64,000 nucleotides of DNA from Lentinula raphanica (lineage: Eukaryota; Basidiomycota; Agaricomycetes; Agaricales; Omphalotaceae). The translations under genes and the position numbers were made by a program. How positions within the stretch are numbered: position 1 is the first letter of the stretch; every line of letters starts with the position of its first letter. Under the pieces are notes generated by a model, which had not been told where the DNA came from, searched no databases, and saw only the letters and a list, made by a program, of their open reading frames with translations. The stretch spans positions 620,001 through 684,000 of the forward strand of contig JANVFP010000009.1 of the NCBI GenBank assembly GCA_027919835.1, written 5' to 3'. Below, in pieces: positions 53,749-64,000 of this stretch.

Positions 53749-55771
53749 ATGGTCGCGGTCCAGGACTCATCATCCGAAACAGCACAAACAGAAGGCGACG
53801 GCCCAGAAGGCTCGGACAAACCGCCGCATGAAGATATATCCATCATGAAAAACAATCAGTCAGCATCCATCACTCCAGTGGCTACTATATCTACCGAATC
53901 CCATGGTGTGCCTCTTCCCCCGCCAGAAGCAGGTACTTACGAGAAGCAGCCCGGTTATACTGTTGGAGCTCTAAAGAAACTAGTAGATTCAACATCCAAC
54001 GGAAAACCATCTGCACTGACGCCAGCGCAGATCGCGGCTGCGGCCAACATGGCAGCAGCGTCTCCAACACCTGCAACCGTCACCACCCCTTCCCTTATTA
54101 CTACAAAGCCAAATGTCAACACGCCTCACATCAAACAAACTTCCATGACATCCAACGCTGGTACGACTGGTACTGCCTCTCCCACGTCGTCACCCACGGT
54201 ATCGGAATATGACTGGAACAGCAGCGCACCATCCACCCGGACCAATAGCAGGCCTCCTAGCCGTGCACCGAGTATGTCTGGCGGTGTCGCAGGCTCCAAG
54301 CTTCAGATGAGCAAGGTCGGCGCTGGTCTGACGCCTGCAGTCCCGATGACCAATGGAGTCCAGCGGTCTGTTTCGACCAACTCAGCCATCACCAATACCC
54401 ACGCCACACCTGAACCTGCATCGCCCGCTATCGGCTCTCGGCCCAAACCCGCATCCGTTCACTCAGCGGACGGGGAGAAGCACAAATTCACTTTGAAAGA
54501 TCTCCTTGCCAACGGTCCGAAGCTGGCTCGGAAATCTTCCCAGCGTTCAACGGGAAGTAGGAGTAGCAGGAAGTCCGACGGCGGTGAGAGCGATGGTGGC
54601 GGCGGGTACAAGAGCGGGCCAAAGTCCGCTGCAGGAGACAGTACGACTAGCTTGTCGAAAAAGTATGGTGTCTGCCAGAAAGTCGCTATCGGAAAGGGCG
54701 CCACTTCCGTCGTACGGCTCGCTCACAAATGGGACCGTAGCGAAGAAAGGCTGTACGCTGTCAAGGTTCGTCATGCTATGATACCTCTGTAGGCTGTTCG
54801 TTCTGACCAAGCCTCCAGGAATTCCGGAAACGTCGTAAAAACGAAACCGAGAAAGAATATGTCAAGAAGCTCACGGCCGAGTTTTGTATATCCTCCACCC
54901 TGCATCATACCAATATCGTCGAAACCGTAGACTTGGTGCAGGATGAGAATCAACATTGGTGCGAGGTGATGGAGTTCTGTCCCGGTGGGGATCTATATGC
55001 TGCAATCAAGAAAGGTGGCATGTCACCCAGCGAAGTCGAATGCTGCTTCAAGCAGATTCTTTGCGGGGTGGAGTATCTGCACAGCCAAGGTGTCGCTCAT
55101 CGTGATATCAAACCTGAAAACCTCTTCTTCGATACCAAAGGTCACCTGAAGGTATACCCTTCGTATTTCTTTCCACTCGTGGAACCTCATCTTACTTCGG
55201 TAGATTGGTGACTACGGTGCCTCTACAGTATATCGACTCCCATGGGAGGCTACGATTCACATGTCCACTGGCCTTTGTGGAAGTGAGCCATACATCGCTC
55301 CAGAGCAATTTTTGGGGAAACGTGAGTTTGAGATGCTTCCTGGGTTTTGTTGCTGCTGTTAACATCATCGACTTCTTCTCCTCTCCTTTCACAGCGTACG
55401 ATGCACGGCTAGTCGATATCTGGGCCTGCGGCGTTGTCTATTACTGCCTCCATTTCTCGGAGCTTCCATGGCGAGCCGCGCAGCAAAGTGACCAGCTCTT
55501 TGCTTCATATGCAGAAGCTTGCAAGTCACCTCAGCCGGCCCAGTCAGCATGTCCGCCTACGATCAACAACCTGTCACCGAGGGCCTGCAGAACATTGCTA
55601 CGACGGATGCTAGAGCCTGATCCCAAACTTCGTGCCCCTATCGAAGAAGTCATGAAACATCAATGGATACACACCATTGAAGTCTGCCACGAGGTCCCAG
55701 AACCAAAACACGTTCACGTCCATGCCAGACAACTGGCTCAATCACAACTAAAGGAATCGAGAGATGACTGA
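53749..55771 (+). CDS. HAL4/SAT4-type Ser/Thr protein kinase
   Basis: Exons 53749-54765, 54819-55151, 55204-55321 and 55395-55771 close in phase to 614 residues. The N-terminal 300 residues are Ser/Thr/Pro/Ala-rich and disordered, as usual for the yeast Npr1/Hal family. The kinase domain runs from about residue 305: IGKGATSVVRLAHKWD (glycine loop), YAVKEFRKRRKNETEKEY (ATP lysine), HRDIKPENLFFDTKGHLK (catalytic loop), GDYGAS in place of DFG, GLCGSEPYIAPEQFLG (activation segment) and DIWACGVVYYCL. The activation-segment pattern SGLCGSxPYxAPE is typical of Hal4/Hal5. In yeast these kinases stabilise potassium transporters and nutrient permeases at the plasma membrane. Phe to Tyr in the DFG triplet is conservative, so activity is expected. 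Confidence 0.88.
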
Positions 55772-56390
55772 CGACAATATCAATGTTTGGCTGGTATCTT
55801 TTCTTGTGCGTTCGCTATATCCTTTCGTTGTACATACTTGATTCTTGGTCACGACATATGTTCCCTCCCTCTCGCTCTCCTTTACCGATTTCTTTCGTGT
55901 TTTCTTTTTTGATGATGGAGTGTATATTACCTTCTGACTATACGACCTGCTGTGAGTATTGCTGATGATGTGCTATCGGTTCTCTAATTCTTCTTGCTTC
56001 GTTTGTGCTATTCACTTGTTTTCGTTCCTTCCTGGACCTCTTCAGACCCTTGAACTTGGCCTGGATATTGTCGTGGATGTGAACATTGAAGTTGGATGCC
56101 TCTTCTTCTTGTTCTGCTGCCTACTCAGTACATATTTACATACACATTTTTCTTACTACCGCTAATACATCTGGTAATAGCTCATGCATAACCCACGAAG
56201 TGCATTGCCATTTGTTGCCTCTTGAGGCCCCCGACATGACTTTGAGAGAGCGAGACAACTCTAGTTGTCTCAAGTCCAACGTGTTGCACAACTCTGATAT
56301 ATTTTCTGTCCTGGAAAGCTTCTTGAATTCAATCGTATATCGTACATGAGCCAATTTACATCTACAACTTTTTATAAGTACACCGATGAA
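55772..56390. other. Convergent intergenic stretch
   Basis: Pyrimidine-rich plus strand (55800-56150), probably 3' leader of the kinase. No gene supported. Confidence 0.45.
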
Positions 56391-59300
56391 CTATACTTTG
56401 ATGGTTTGTAGAGTGTTTGTGAATTCATCCTGCAAAAACGGCATTAGTTGATGGTCATAGACTGGTGGAGGAAGACTCACAATCATCTGGGTGTACTTGT
56501 GTCCCCGAGGCTTGTAGGTAGTAGCAGCTTCATCGTTGGTTCCTCCGGCAACGTGAGCTACGCAATAAGAAATTTTATCCTTCATTGCTGCGCCGTGAAC
56601 CTCGGGCTCAGGATCAGCGTTCAGCATGTCTGTATCGACGAACACATTCTTCTTCTCTGGTAAAGTGAGGCTGGACGTAGCAACAACATCACGACCCTCC
56701 TGATCCCTTGTGAAGACGACATTGTTGTAGGTAACGCCGCTGCGGAAGAAGAATGGTTTTGTTTCACGGAGTAGGTTGGACTCGAATGGTTGCATTGAGA
56801 CTTCGGCGAAAGGAAGTTGAGCATAGAGGACTGGAGTGGTGTTCCAATCGTTGTGAAGATCAGTTCCGATGACGACTTGGTCGGCGGACATCTGGATGTT
56901 GGGAGACGCGGTGTAGACATGATCGATGTGCGTTTCGGCACCGGAACCGTAGACAAAGAAGGGCATCTTGCGAGTGGGGTACGGAGTAAGGAACTTGCTG
57001 TTCATCTTTTTCTGGACAAGGATCTGAATGTTCGTGATTTTCCCTTTGACGATGGGCCTAAGATAGATAGAGCATCAGTATCTGATCAATGTGCGATTCA
57101 CTGGAACACACTCACGGTTGGGGGCCCTTTGAACTGAAGGGTTCAATACGAGCATCGAACTCCTTCGCCGCCATGATCTTCTCGAGGGTGGTGGGAGTAT
57201 CATTCACCAACAGGTACACAGTCTCGGTATTCTTCTCGCGTGCTTCGACATAAGCTGCCTTCATCTCAGGTGATACTACGCCGGTCATGATAAGCTGGAA
57301 GCGATGATTCTCCATATTGAACATCGCAAGATGTACAAGGAAGAGCTTATCAGTTCCTTGTATGACGAAGGCGTGGTAGTCGTCTGTAAGAGTGTTGCGG
57401 TAAACGGAAATCTCGCGTTCCTTGAGGATGGTGTCTTGCAGAGCCTGAGCGACTTCGGATGTCAAACCGCTCGCGGTGGGCCAAGGAGACATGACCACAT
57501 TGACAAGCGTGTACAGGTCCTGGCTTCCTTTCAAGCCCAGGCGATCCTTGAACTTGGTCAAACAATCACCGTAGGTATTCTGGGGAAAGACGGTCGAAGT
57601 AAGGATGAGTGGAGGCTTCTTGTCGCTATTTGCGTCGGTGATGGACAACGCTTCGAAGATTCGTTTATTGAGATAATTCGCCTCAACTATATCCTCATTG
57701 ACAACGTCTTCCAGCTTGAAATTCACAGCGAAGGCGTTGATAGAAAGATCGGAACCCATTTCGACAACGAGTTTCCAGGTGTCTTTGTCTTTGACAAGCT
57801 CGCGATTGGGAACAGGGAGGACCTTCTTGCGTATCAACTCCTTCTGCTCCTCGACTTGTTCTGGCGTGCCATCGCTTTCAGCAGGAAGAAGATTCAGAGG
57901 ACGGAGAATGAACGATGATTCTTTCGTGGACATCGTTGCAAGGTGAGCGTACATCTACCAGAAATATTGAGCTTTCTTCGTGGAATGAGCAGAGCTACTA
58001 TATGTACCTTGACTGCGCTAAATAGCGCTTCGCCTAGTAATTGACCATAGCCATCAGTGTTGAGACCAAGAATGACGTGCGAGAAAAAGGTCGCCACCGG
58101 GGCTGCACCAGGTTTACTAGATAGGTAGCAAGAATCCGATCTGATTGAACACATATGATCTCCATTGGCAAATACACACACCTTCCTTCAACACCGAACA
58201 CACCGATACTTTGCAGGTCGTTGCGGTACACAATGGGACTTGTCCACGTTACAAGGTAACGCATACGCTCGTCGCGGTAGAGTAAACCTCCGGCTGGATA
58301 CTGGATATATCCGCTCTTATGAGGATCAACCGTGATCGAATCACAGTGCCGCATGTGCGCGATACTCTCGAGTGTCTTGGTCTTGAGTGGGACGGTGGGT
58401 ACAAAGACGTCGTGTCTGGCCTTGTTGTATTCGCCAAGCTTCATATCTGTACTCGACCATGTATGTGAAAGAGTGATAGATTTTTGGATCACGACTTCAG
58501 GTATTGCGGTCGCAAAGTAGGTACCCCATGCACCATCCGCATGCAGGACGAAACTGAGACCTTTCCTGCGGAACTGTAAAATCATCGCGATCAAAATATA
58601 TTGACGAAATTCCCAACATATCTACTTACTTCCTCGCGGACGTCTAGGATATCCTTCACCGGATCGCAAGCACCATGTTCCGTGGAGCCCACGATAGCAA
58701 CGACAGCATAGACTGCTCTGGGAGCCGGGTTTCCTTGAGCATCTTTTTGGTCCAGGCATTCTTGCAGCAGCCTTCGCAGGTCGTTTGGTTCCATTCGGGC
58801 AGCCTCGTCCACTTTGACCGGAATCACGTTCTCGCTACCGATCCCAGTGATTGCTTATTTGACAATGAATACGGGGGAGTCGAGTTCTTATGGAAAAACA
58901 CTCACCAGCTCCCTTGGGCCATGAATAGTGCATGGTCGTACTAGCAAAGTACGCCATTGGCTGGATATTGAATTCACGTTCGAGACGTTCCTTCCCAACG
59001 GTCTGAGCGAGATACGGCTTGAGTGCGTCCTGCAAGAATTGAGCTGTGATGCCAAATTCGGAGCTCAGACGAGTTGGAATATCTAGGACATCGGACGGGA
59101 GAATGTTCAGAAGCTCCCATGTAGTGAAATCTTTCAGCAGCTTGGACTCCCGAGTGCAGGTCTTGACGTGGAACGTATCCGCAATGAAGCTGAGTTGGTT
59201 GGTCATAGCGAGCCTCAGCGAAAGAGGATAGAATTTAAGGTTGCGTGCTAGACGAGAGAGGCGTGAACATCAGCGTCATGCGTTCATTCATACGGGAAAA

Positions 59301-60186
59301 AGGGACTGACCAGCCCACATCGACTCCAAGTTGGCAATGGAGCCATCAGCAGTGATATGACCCCAGCCGATTGGGTTTTGTAGAGTTTCTATATCATAGC
59401 CAACGAGTTCCGCAAGTTGCTTCCCCACCGCGATTTCGATGGCGGTCGTTAACGGAGACGCTTCCAGGGCAACGTTGTTGGGATTGACTAGGATGAAAAC
59501 GTATGAAGAACGGTTTGAACCATAAAGTAGGATCCAGTGACTTACAAAGCATGGCCGTAAAATAGCCAGCAATCCCAGGCATAGACGTGTCCATATTCAT
59601 ATGGGCATTATAACGAGGGTTCCAAAAGGGAACAGAGTGCTCCGCAAGCCTTTCAGATAGGATTTTGACCAGAGTGAGTTGCTTCTGGATTTGCTCTATG
59701 TACAGCGAACGGCGGTCCACGTGAGCATCTCTGCACACCCACGTTATAAGGAAGTAAAGCCGACCTACCTTGAAAGACGGCGGTGTCTTTGACCTCTGGA
59801 GTGATGACTGAAACATCTTGAGGGAAATAGGCGTTACGTCCTTGGACATGCGTTCGAAGGGCTTCAGTCAATAGCCAGATCAAAGTTTCAACGTTCTCGC
59901 CCTTGGGACCGAGAAACCAAGCAGAGACAGCGTCGCTTTTGTCACCCTCCGGCATGGCAAGAAAGAGATCAAAGACGAGATATGAGTTGAAAGAGGTAGA
60001 GAAGAAATCTCTGAGGGAATTCAGCAAAGGTTGGGCTGGCCTTTTAAAGAATGCGTCGCCTTCGATGATTCCAGATAACACCACCCTAGATGAAGAAGAT
60101 ATGACATCGAATAATACTTTGCCGATTCGCGTACCTTCTTGCTGTCTCAATATTACTATAACTCCATGCCCGCAGGGACCTGCCAA
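56391..60186 (-). CDS. PLP-dependent group II decarboxylase with long C-terminal extension (non-canonical AAAD-like)
   Basis: Multi-exon gene of roughly 1,100 residues. Order of blocks: N-terminal helix region (SLRDFFSTSFNSYLVFDLFL); FWNPRYNAHMNMDTSMPGIA (substrate-entry motif); SPLTTAIEIAVGKQLAEL; GWGHITADGSIANLESMWAG; TTMHYSWPKGA; AVVAIVGSTEHGACDPVKDI; FVLHADGAWGTYFA (Asp contacting the PLP pyridine); SITVDPHKSGYIQYPAGGL with the Schiff-base Lys; then about 520 residues beyond the decarboxylase fold. The first extension exons are about 57954-57112 and 57040-56391. The fold is that of aromatic/glutamate amino acid decarboxylases. The added domain recalls the mushroom non-canonical aromatic amino acid decarboxylase described from Psilocybe, which decarboxylates Phe, Tyr and Trp. 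Substrate is inference. The extreme N-terminus (60186) is tentative: an intron at about 60136-60087 is possible. Confidence 0.85.
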
Positions 60187-61830
60187 AGAAATCAGACAGG
60201 ATGTCCTGCGGTGTGCGGAGCTACTGTGGTGCTTAGATGCAAATTGGACCAGCAGACCTCCTCAGAATACAGCAGAATTGAGAAGACTAAACATGAATGG
60301 GTGAAAAATGAATACAGGGTGAATAGTATGCGCATGTCAATCGATATACATCTGGAATCTAAAAAATAGAAGTGAACAGCAGAGCATTTGCCAGTAAAGA
60401 ATAGACGTCCCAACCTCTCGAACATCGTTGAGTATATGTAGACGAGGAAGAGTCTGGAAGAGCTCCGTAAACACAAGAATAATCAGTATATCTATCCAGG
60501 TGGTTGGATCCTACGACAGCTTCAGCGATTATCGTGTGATAGAATGATCACGAAAGATGATGAGCGATATGGTCTAAGTCTTGTCAATGAGATCTCGGTG
60601 ACGATTGCAGCCCGAGTGACATTTGAGCACCAGTTGAGTATCTTCCAGTACAGACTACATAAATTCGAGAATGCTGTATCGGAGCGAGTGTTCGACCGAA
60701 AGTTTCGAAGAAAGCACCTGAGCAGTGAGCTCTCATGGGCTCGTTCCCATGCTTCGTCTAGGAAAGCTACCGAAGACACCTAGAAGACACCGGGAATGTA
60801 GACCATCAGCATCGAAAGATGGATATATGAATGTTGGAGTTGGTCTACTAGCTTAGCGATCAGAAGAGTATTTCGCAAAGGTTCATGGAATTGAAAATCC
60901 AGGTGGAAACTGGAAAGGCATAAGGAAAACGTGCCCATTAGGCCTATGGGTTGGCGCGGAAGGAGAATGTAAGCACCCCGAATCGACATTGGCAAACAAG
61001 CGATTGAGGACATACAGGTATTAGGTGCCTGGAGGAGAGGAACTCACAATGTGGATGTCTTCCATTCGTCAATGATGTTGCCACAGACAGCCTGAACTGG
61101 GACATAACAACACGAAGAGGAAAGCATACAGCAATCGTGAATTCCTTGTGTACGGGTCATGAGTGATTGAAGAATTGAAGATGAGACTCCAGAGCTGTAA
61201 CTTAAGAGTTGCAATCACAGTTAGTATCGGAGTCGCTCGCAAAGCTGGCTTATCAGATTTTAAATTGGACAGTCACATAAAGCCTAAGGAGTCGCTGTGA
61301 GGTGAAGAAAGAGAAACAGTTGGCTAGGATCATTGAGTGCAACTCGAGTCTCGGGAAATTGTTATGAAACGTCCAGAGCAGGCAGAGCTCATGCTCAGGC
61401 GGGTGTATGTTGTTGATATTGTTTGAATTCGATGGATGTCGCGCGAAAATCGACGTATGAGGGAGGCGACGGTGAGAGTTGGGAACAAGATTGGAAAGTT
61501 AGGGCGCCTAAACGGCGTTTACCAACTCTCACCCCACCTTTCGTCCAGACCAATTGCAATATACTAATACTCACTAGCATGAAGCTGCTGGCACTGCTGA
61601 GGACAGAAAAGCTAGCACTGTGCTTTGCACTGAGCCACCATTGCCCCCGCGCGTTGTAGTGGCCGTCATTCTGCCATGGCAGCAGTGGATATCGAAGAAT
61701 CCATTGACACTTGAATGAACTTGAGAAGGAGAATTTAAGAATTTATTACAGAGTATTCCAAGGTATTCCACATTAGTAGGACCCGCTAATTAGTAACTAA
61801 AGCCGAAACACGATCAAGATACAAAGTGAT
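60187..61830. other. Intergenic stretch, nothing recognised
   Basis: Contains the decarboxylase upstream region. Open frames at 60544-60783 (plus) and 60780-61013 (minus) are short, with no domain, signal peptide or conserved partner in this window. Confidence 0.45.
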
Positions 61831-62366
61831 TCAGAGCCAGCCAGCTTCCTTCAGCAACTGCCTCGTATGTGAAGTATCAGGCTTTATCTCCCCATTCAGA
61901 GGAGCAAAGTATTTGCGGAGCTTTCCGTCAAATTTGACTGGGTAGAATAGACCCTCTTTCTGTTTTCATGAAGACGAATCAAAATTTGCCTCAATGTAGA
62001 CGATATGGAAAAAGTTCTTTACCTGTCTTGTTTGTCCCTTTCTTGTGGTCTCGCTAGATACTCGTCCAGGATGCCAGTTTCCTCCTGAGGTTCGTATCCA
62101 AACTGCTTGGCCGGTCTGTGAATGGAATCATCAGTCAAATGGAATCTTGAAGACGTCGACCAGATTTAAATTCGTCTTACATGGAAAGTATACGGCCATG
62201 GTTCATCAAGATCTTCCGGTAATGGTTCGTTCAGCGTCGATTCGCTATCCCCATCACGATCACTCCAGGATTCCAGTTCCTCTGGGCTTACAGGTCTCAG
62301 AGGGTTTTCTGGTTTACCTGAATGTGAAACTTTCCGCAAGGCAGCTTTCGACGTTACGCTTGGCAT
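61831..62366 (-). CDS. Small protein with SH3-barrel-like C-terminal half, unrecognised
   Basis: Exons 62366-62181, 62115-62023 and 61959-61831 close exactly to 135 residues. The N-terminal 60 residues are hydrophilic and acidic (PVSPEELESWSDRDGDSEST). The C-terminal half reads GQAVWIRTSGGNWHPGRVSS, then GLFYPVKFDGKLRKYFAPLN and GEIKPDTSHTRQLLKEAGWL. Alternating hydrophobic and charged residues, with aromatic Trp/Tyr/Phe at strand positions, suggest a small beta barrel such as a Tudor or PWWP-like fold; this is inference from pattern only. I associate this type with Agaricomycete hypothetical proteins. No signal peptide. A TATA-like ATATATAAAGAG lies about 230 bp upstream on the same strand. 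Confidence 0.72.
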
Positions 62367-64000
62367 AGTGGCTAGTAGGATGATGATTGTTGGAGTCGAT
62401 GTGGAGATGAAGGGATTATAGATTGTGAGAAGCACTGCTATATAACAACAATGAGATCGCAGTCAATCAGATGTTGATACGGGGAAAGCTGTTCCGACGT
62501 ACGGGGATTGCGAGTTGGTGTGAAGCACTGAAGGCTGTGAGGGTAACTTTGAAACTGTGTTTGAGCAGTGCAACATAGCGATGGAGAGGCTCTTTATATA
62601 TCTGTCAGATCACGCAAGGGGCCACATGTCGTTTGTTCTCTGATAACAATTGTCAATGCTACTTTGGCCTTACACTATTGTGGCAAAACACAAAGGAAGG
62701 CTGAATTCGGAAACTGTGGCTCTGTACTACATACCACACCTCTTAAGGCAGACAATGTTAGAATAGGACCGTAGTGGTCAAGGGGACCACACGCATAAGG
62801 CATGTCCTGGGCATGTCTTTTGTTCCACCATCAAATCATTCAGAATGTTGGGATAATGGGACTGTACATCTTGTTGAACGAATCTAGTATGTGTTGATGT
62901 TCGTTCAATTCATTCATCTTCATGATCACTATATGCTTTCAATAATGAGATTCTACACGATCGCCATGTAGAGCATTCAAGTGTGCTTGATCGATTCGTC
63001 GAAAGCCTGGTATTGATTCGAAACGGTCTAATCGTGCAGCATGAGCACCGGCGGCTGCATACAGAGATGTTGCTTTTCGGCAGCGTCTTTTGACCGGGCC
63101 TATGTACCTGTCAAATAAAGAGATTCGGGGGAAAGCCAAGTTGAAGAAATGATCGGAATCGGGACGTGCCATTGGTCGCAGTTTCGCTGATTTCCAAGTA
63201 GCTAAAGGCTGGGTAACATTTGAAGTGGCCACAAAAAGGTTTGTGCCTAATATCAACCCAAGTAGCTAGCTAGCGGTCTTCCGATTCACGAAGGCTTCGT
63301 ATCAGATAACCCAAATGTCGAAAAGGTCGAGAACGACAAGCCAACACCGTGGGGCCATGTCTGATGTTTTTCCATCAAACTTGTACAGTCGACTGGTTCA
63401 AGAGCAGCAGGAGGAGCGCATGAAGCAGAGAGCGTTGAGTGCGGCGAGGAACTTGAGGTGGTACAGTCACTTACATCCAATTATAAGGGGAAAATTGGAA
63501 GTTTTTGGTATCTCAAGGCATGAGTTCCGTTTCACTCGTGCACATTTACTAGAGCACCATCAGTTTCGAGGAGCTTTGAGTTTTTGTCATAATCGGTGAT
63601 TGCTTCCTGGATGCATCGTTTAGTGAGCACTCGAAACAGTCAAAGAGACCAACTTGAGGATAAGAGAGGATAAGTAGCCACGCTCTAAGCTTCACTTGGA
63701 GTAGATTGTACGTAGTACGTACCTTGACCTAATCAACCAGCAGCGAGAGTAATGTGCAGAGTGTATATCTCTGTAGTGACTGTATACCTGCCGCAACGCT
63801 GACTTGTTTGTACGTACATAGTGAAAATTTTACCACTGCCAATGCTGGTGGTTTGCGAAGAACCGGCGGGGTCACGAAGTCGTTTGAGGATTGTGATTGA
63901 GAGTCATTGTGTGCAAGTCTGCATCCTCAAGTGGTCCTCGCGAAATGCGCAGCCAAAAGACTGGCTTTCGTGTATTCAATCTTGACGGTATTGGGCTGTA
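62367..64000. other. Right end of window, no supported gene
   Basis: Open frames at 62939-63256 (minus, 105 codons) and 63315-63599 (plus, 94 codons, basic, EEQQ-rich) are protein-like in composition but have no recognised domain or splice support. TACGTAGTACGTACC near 63709-63722 is a short palindromic string. Confidence 0.4.

Noticed and set aside
57304..57918. 204-codon plus-strand frame
   Set aside because: Antisense shadow of the decarboxylase extension exon.
63315..63599. 94-codon basic open frame near the right end
   Set aside because: Could be a small gene, but no domain, promoter or splice evidence supports it.

Overview
The window looks like a nuclear chromosome segment of a mushroom-forming basidiomycete (Agaricomycetes). 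The evidence is dense short introns of about 50-60 nt with GTRNGT donors and CTNAC-like branch points, genes on both strands, an expansion of tyrosine-kinase-like (TKL) kinases with the H-G-D form of the catalytic loop, and a tyrosine-recombinase retrotransposon. No bacterial, organellar, CRISPR, tRNA or rRNA feature was found.

Layout. 1-6.4 kb: two head-to-head NAD(P)-dependent short-chain reductase paralogues sharing a 673-bp promoter region, a small secreted guanyl-specific RNase of the T1 family, and a thioredoxin-TPR protein. 7.1-13.1 kb: a tandem duplication of an unusual multi-exon TKL kinase with a long variable C-terminal tail, with signs of recent gene conversion. 13.5-20.5 kb: two unrecognised proteins with signal peptides and a large Ser/Pro-rich disordered protein. 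22.2-22.9 kb: a decayed carboxylesterase 3' end. 24.86-31.77 kb: a nested transposon. A roughly 548-bp foldback (TIR) element flanked by TAT is interrupted by a 6.37-kb Ngaro-type retrotransposon with the order A1 - ORFs - B1 - A2 - B2, carrying a Gag-like protein, RT-RNase H (frameshifted) and a tyrosine recombinase.

31.8-44.9 kb: a repeat-rich accessory stretch. It holds a 155-bp minisatellite, an unrecognised secreted-protein gene carrying a MITE in one intron and possibly split by a poly(A) retroposon with a 15-bp target-site duplication, another secreted-protein gene, two decayed copies of a kinase 5' end, and a third full kinase of the same family. The three kinases share a C-terminal tail motif. 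45.2-56 kb is conserved housekeeping DNA: BCP1 and CAND1 (divergent, 142 bp apart), RPL19, and a HAL4/SAT4-type kinase. 56.4-60.2 kb: a long PLP-dependent decarboxylase with a large C-terminal extension, resembling the non-canonical aromatic amino acid decarboxylase type of mushrooms. 61.8-62.4 kb: a small protein of a type I associate with Agaricomycetes. The rest of the right end holds nothing I can support.

Exon boundaries were worked out by hand from splice motifs, reading-frame continuity and comparison between paralogues. Where intron phases close exactly I say so. Functional names rest on recognised motifs; no search was run.
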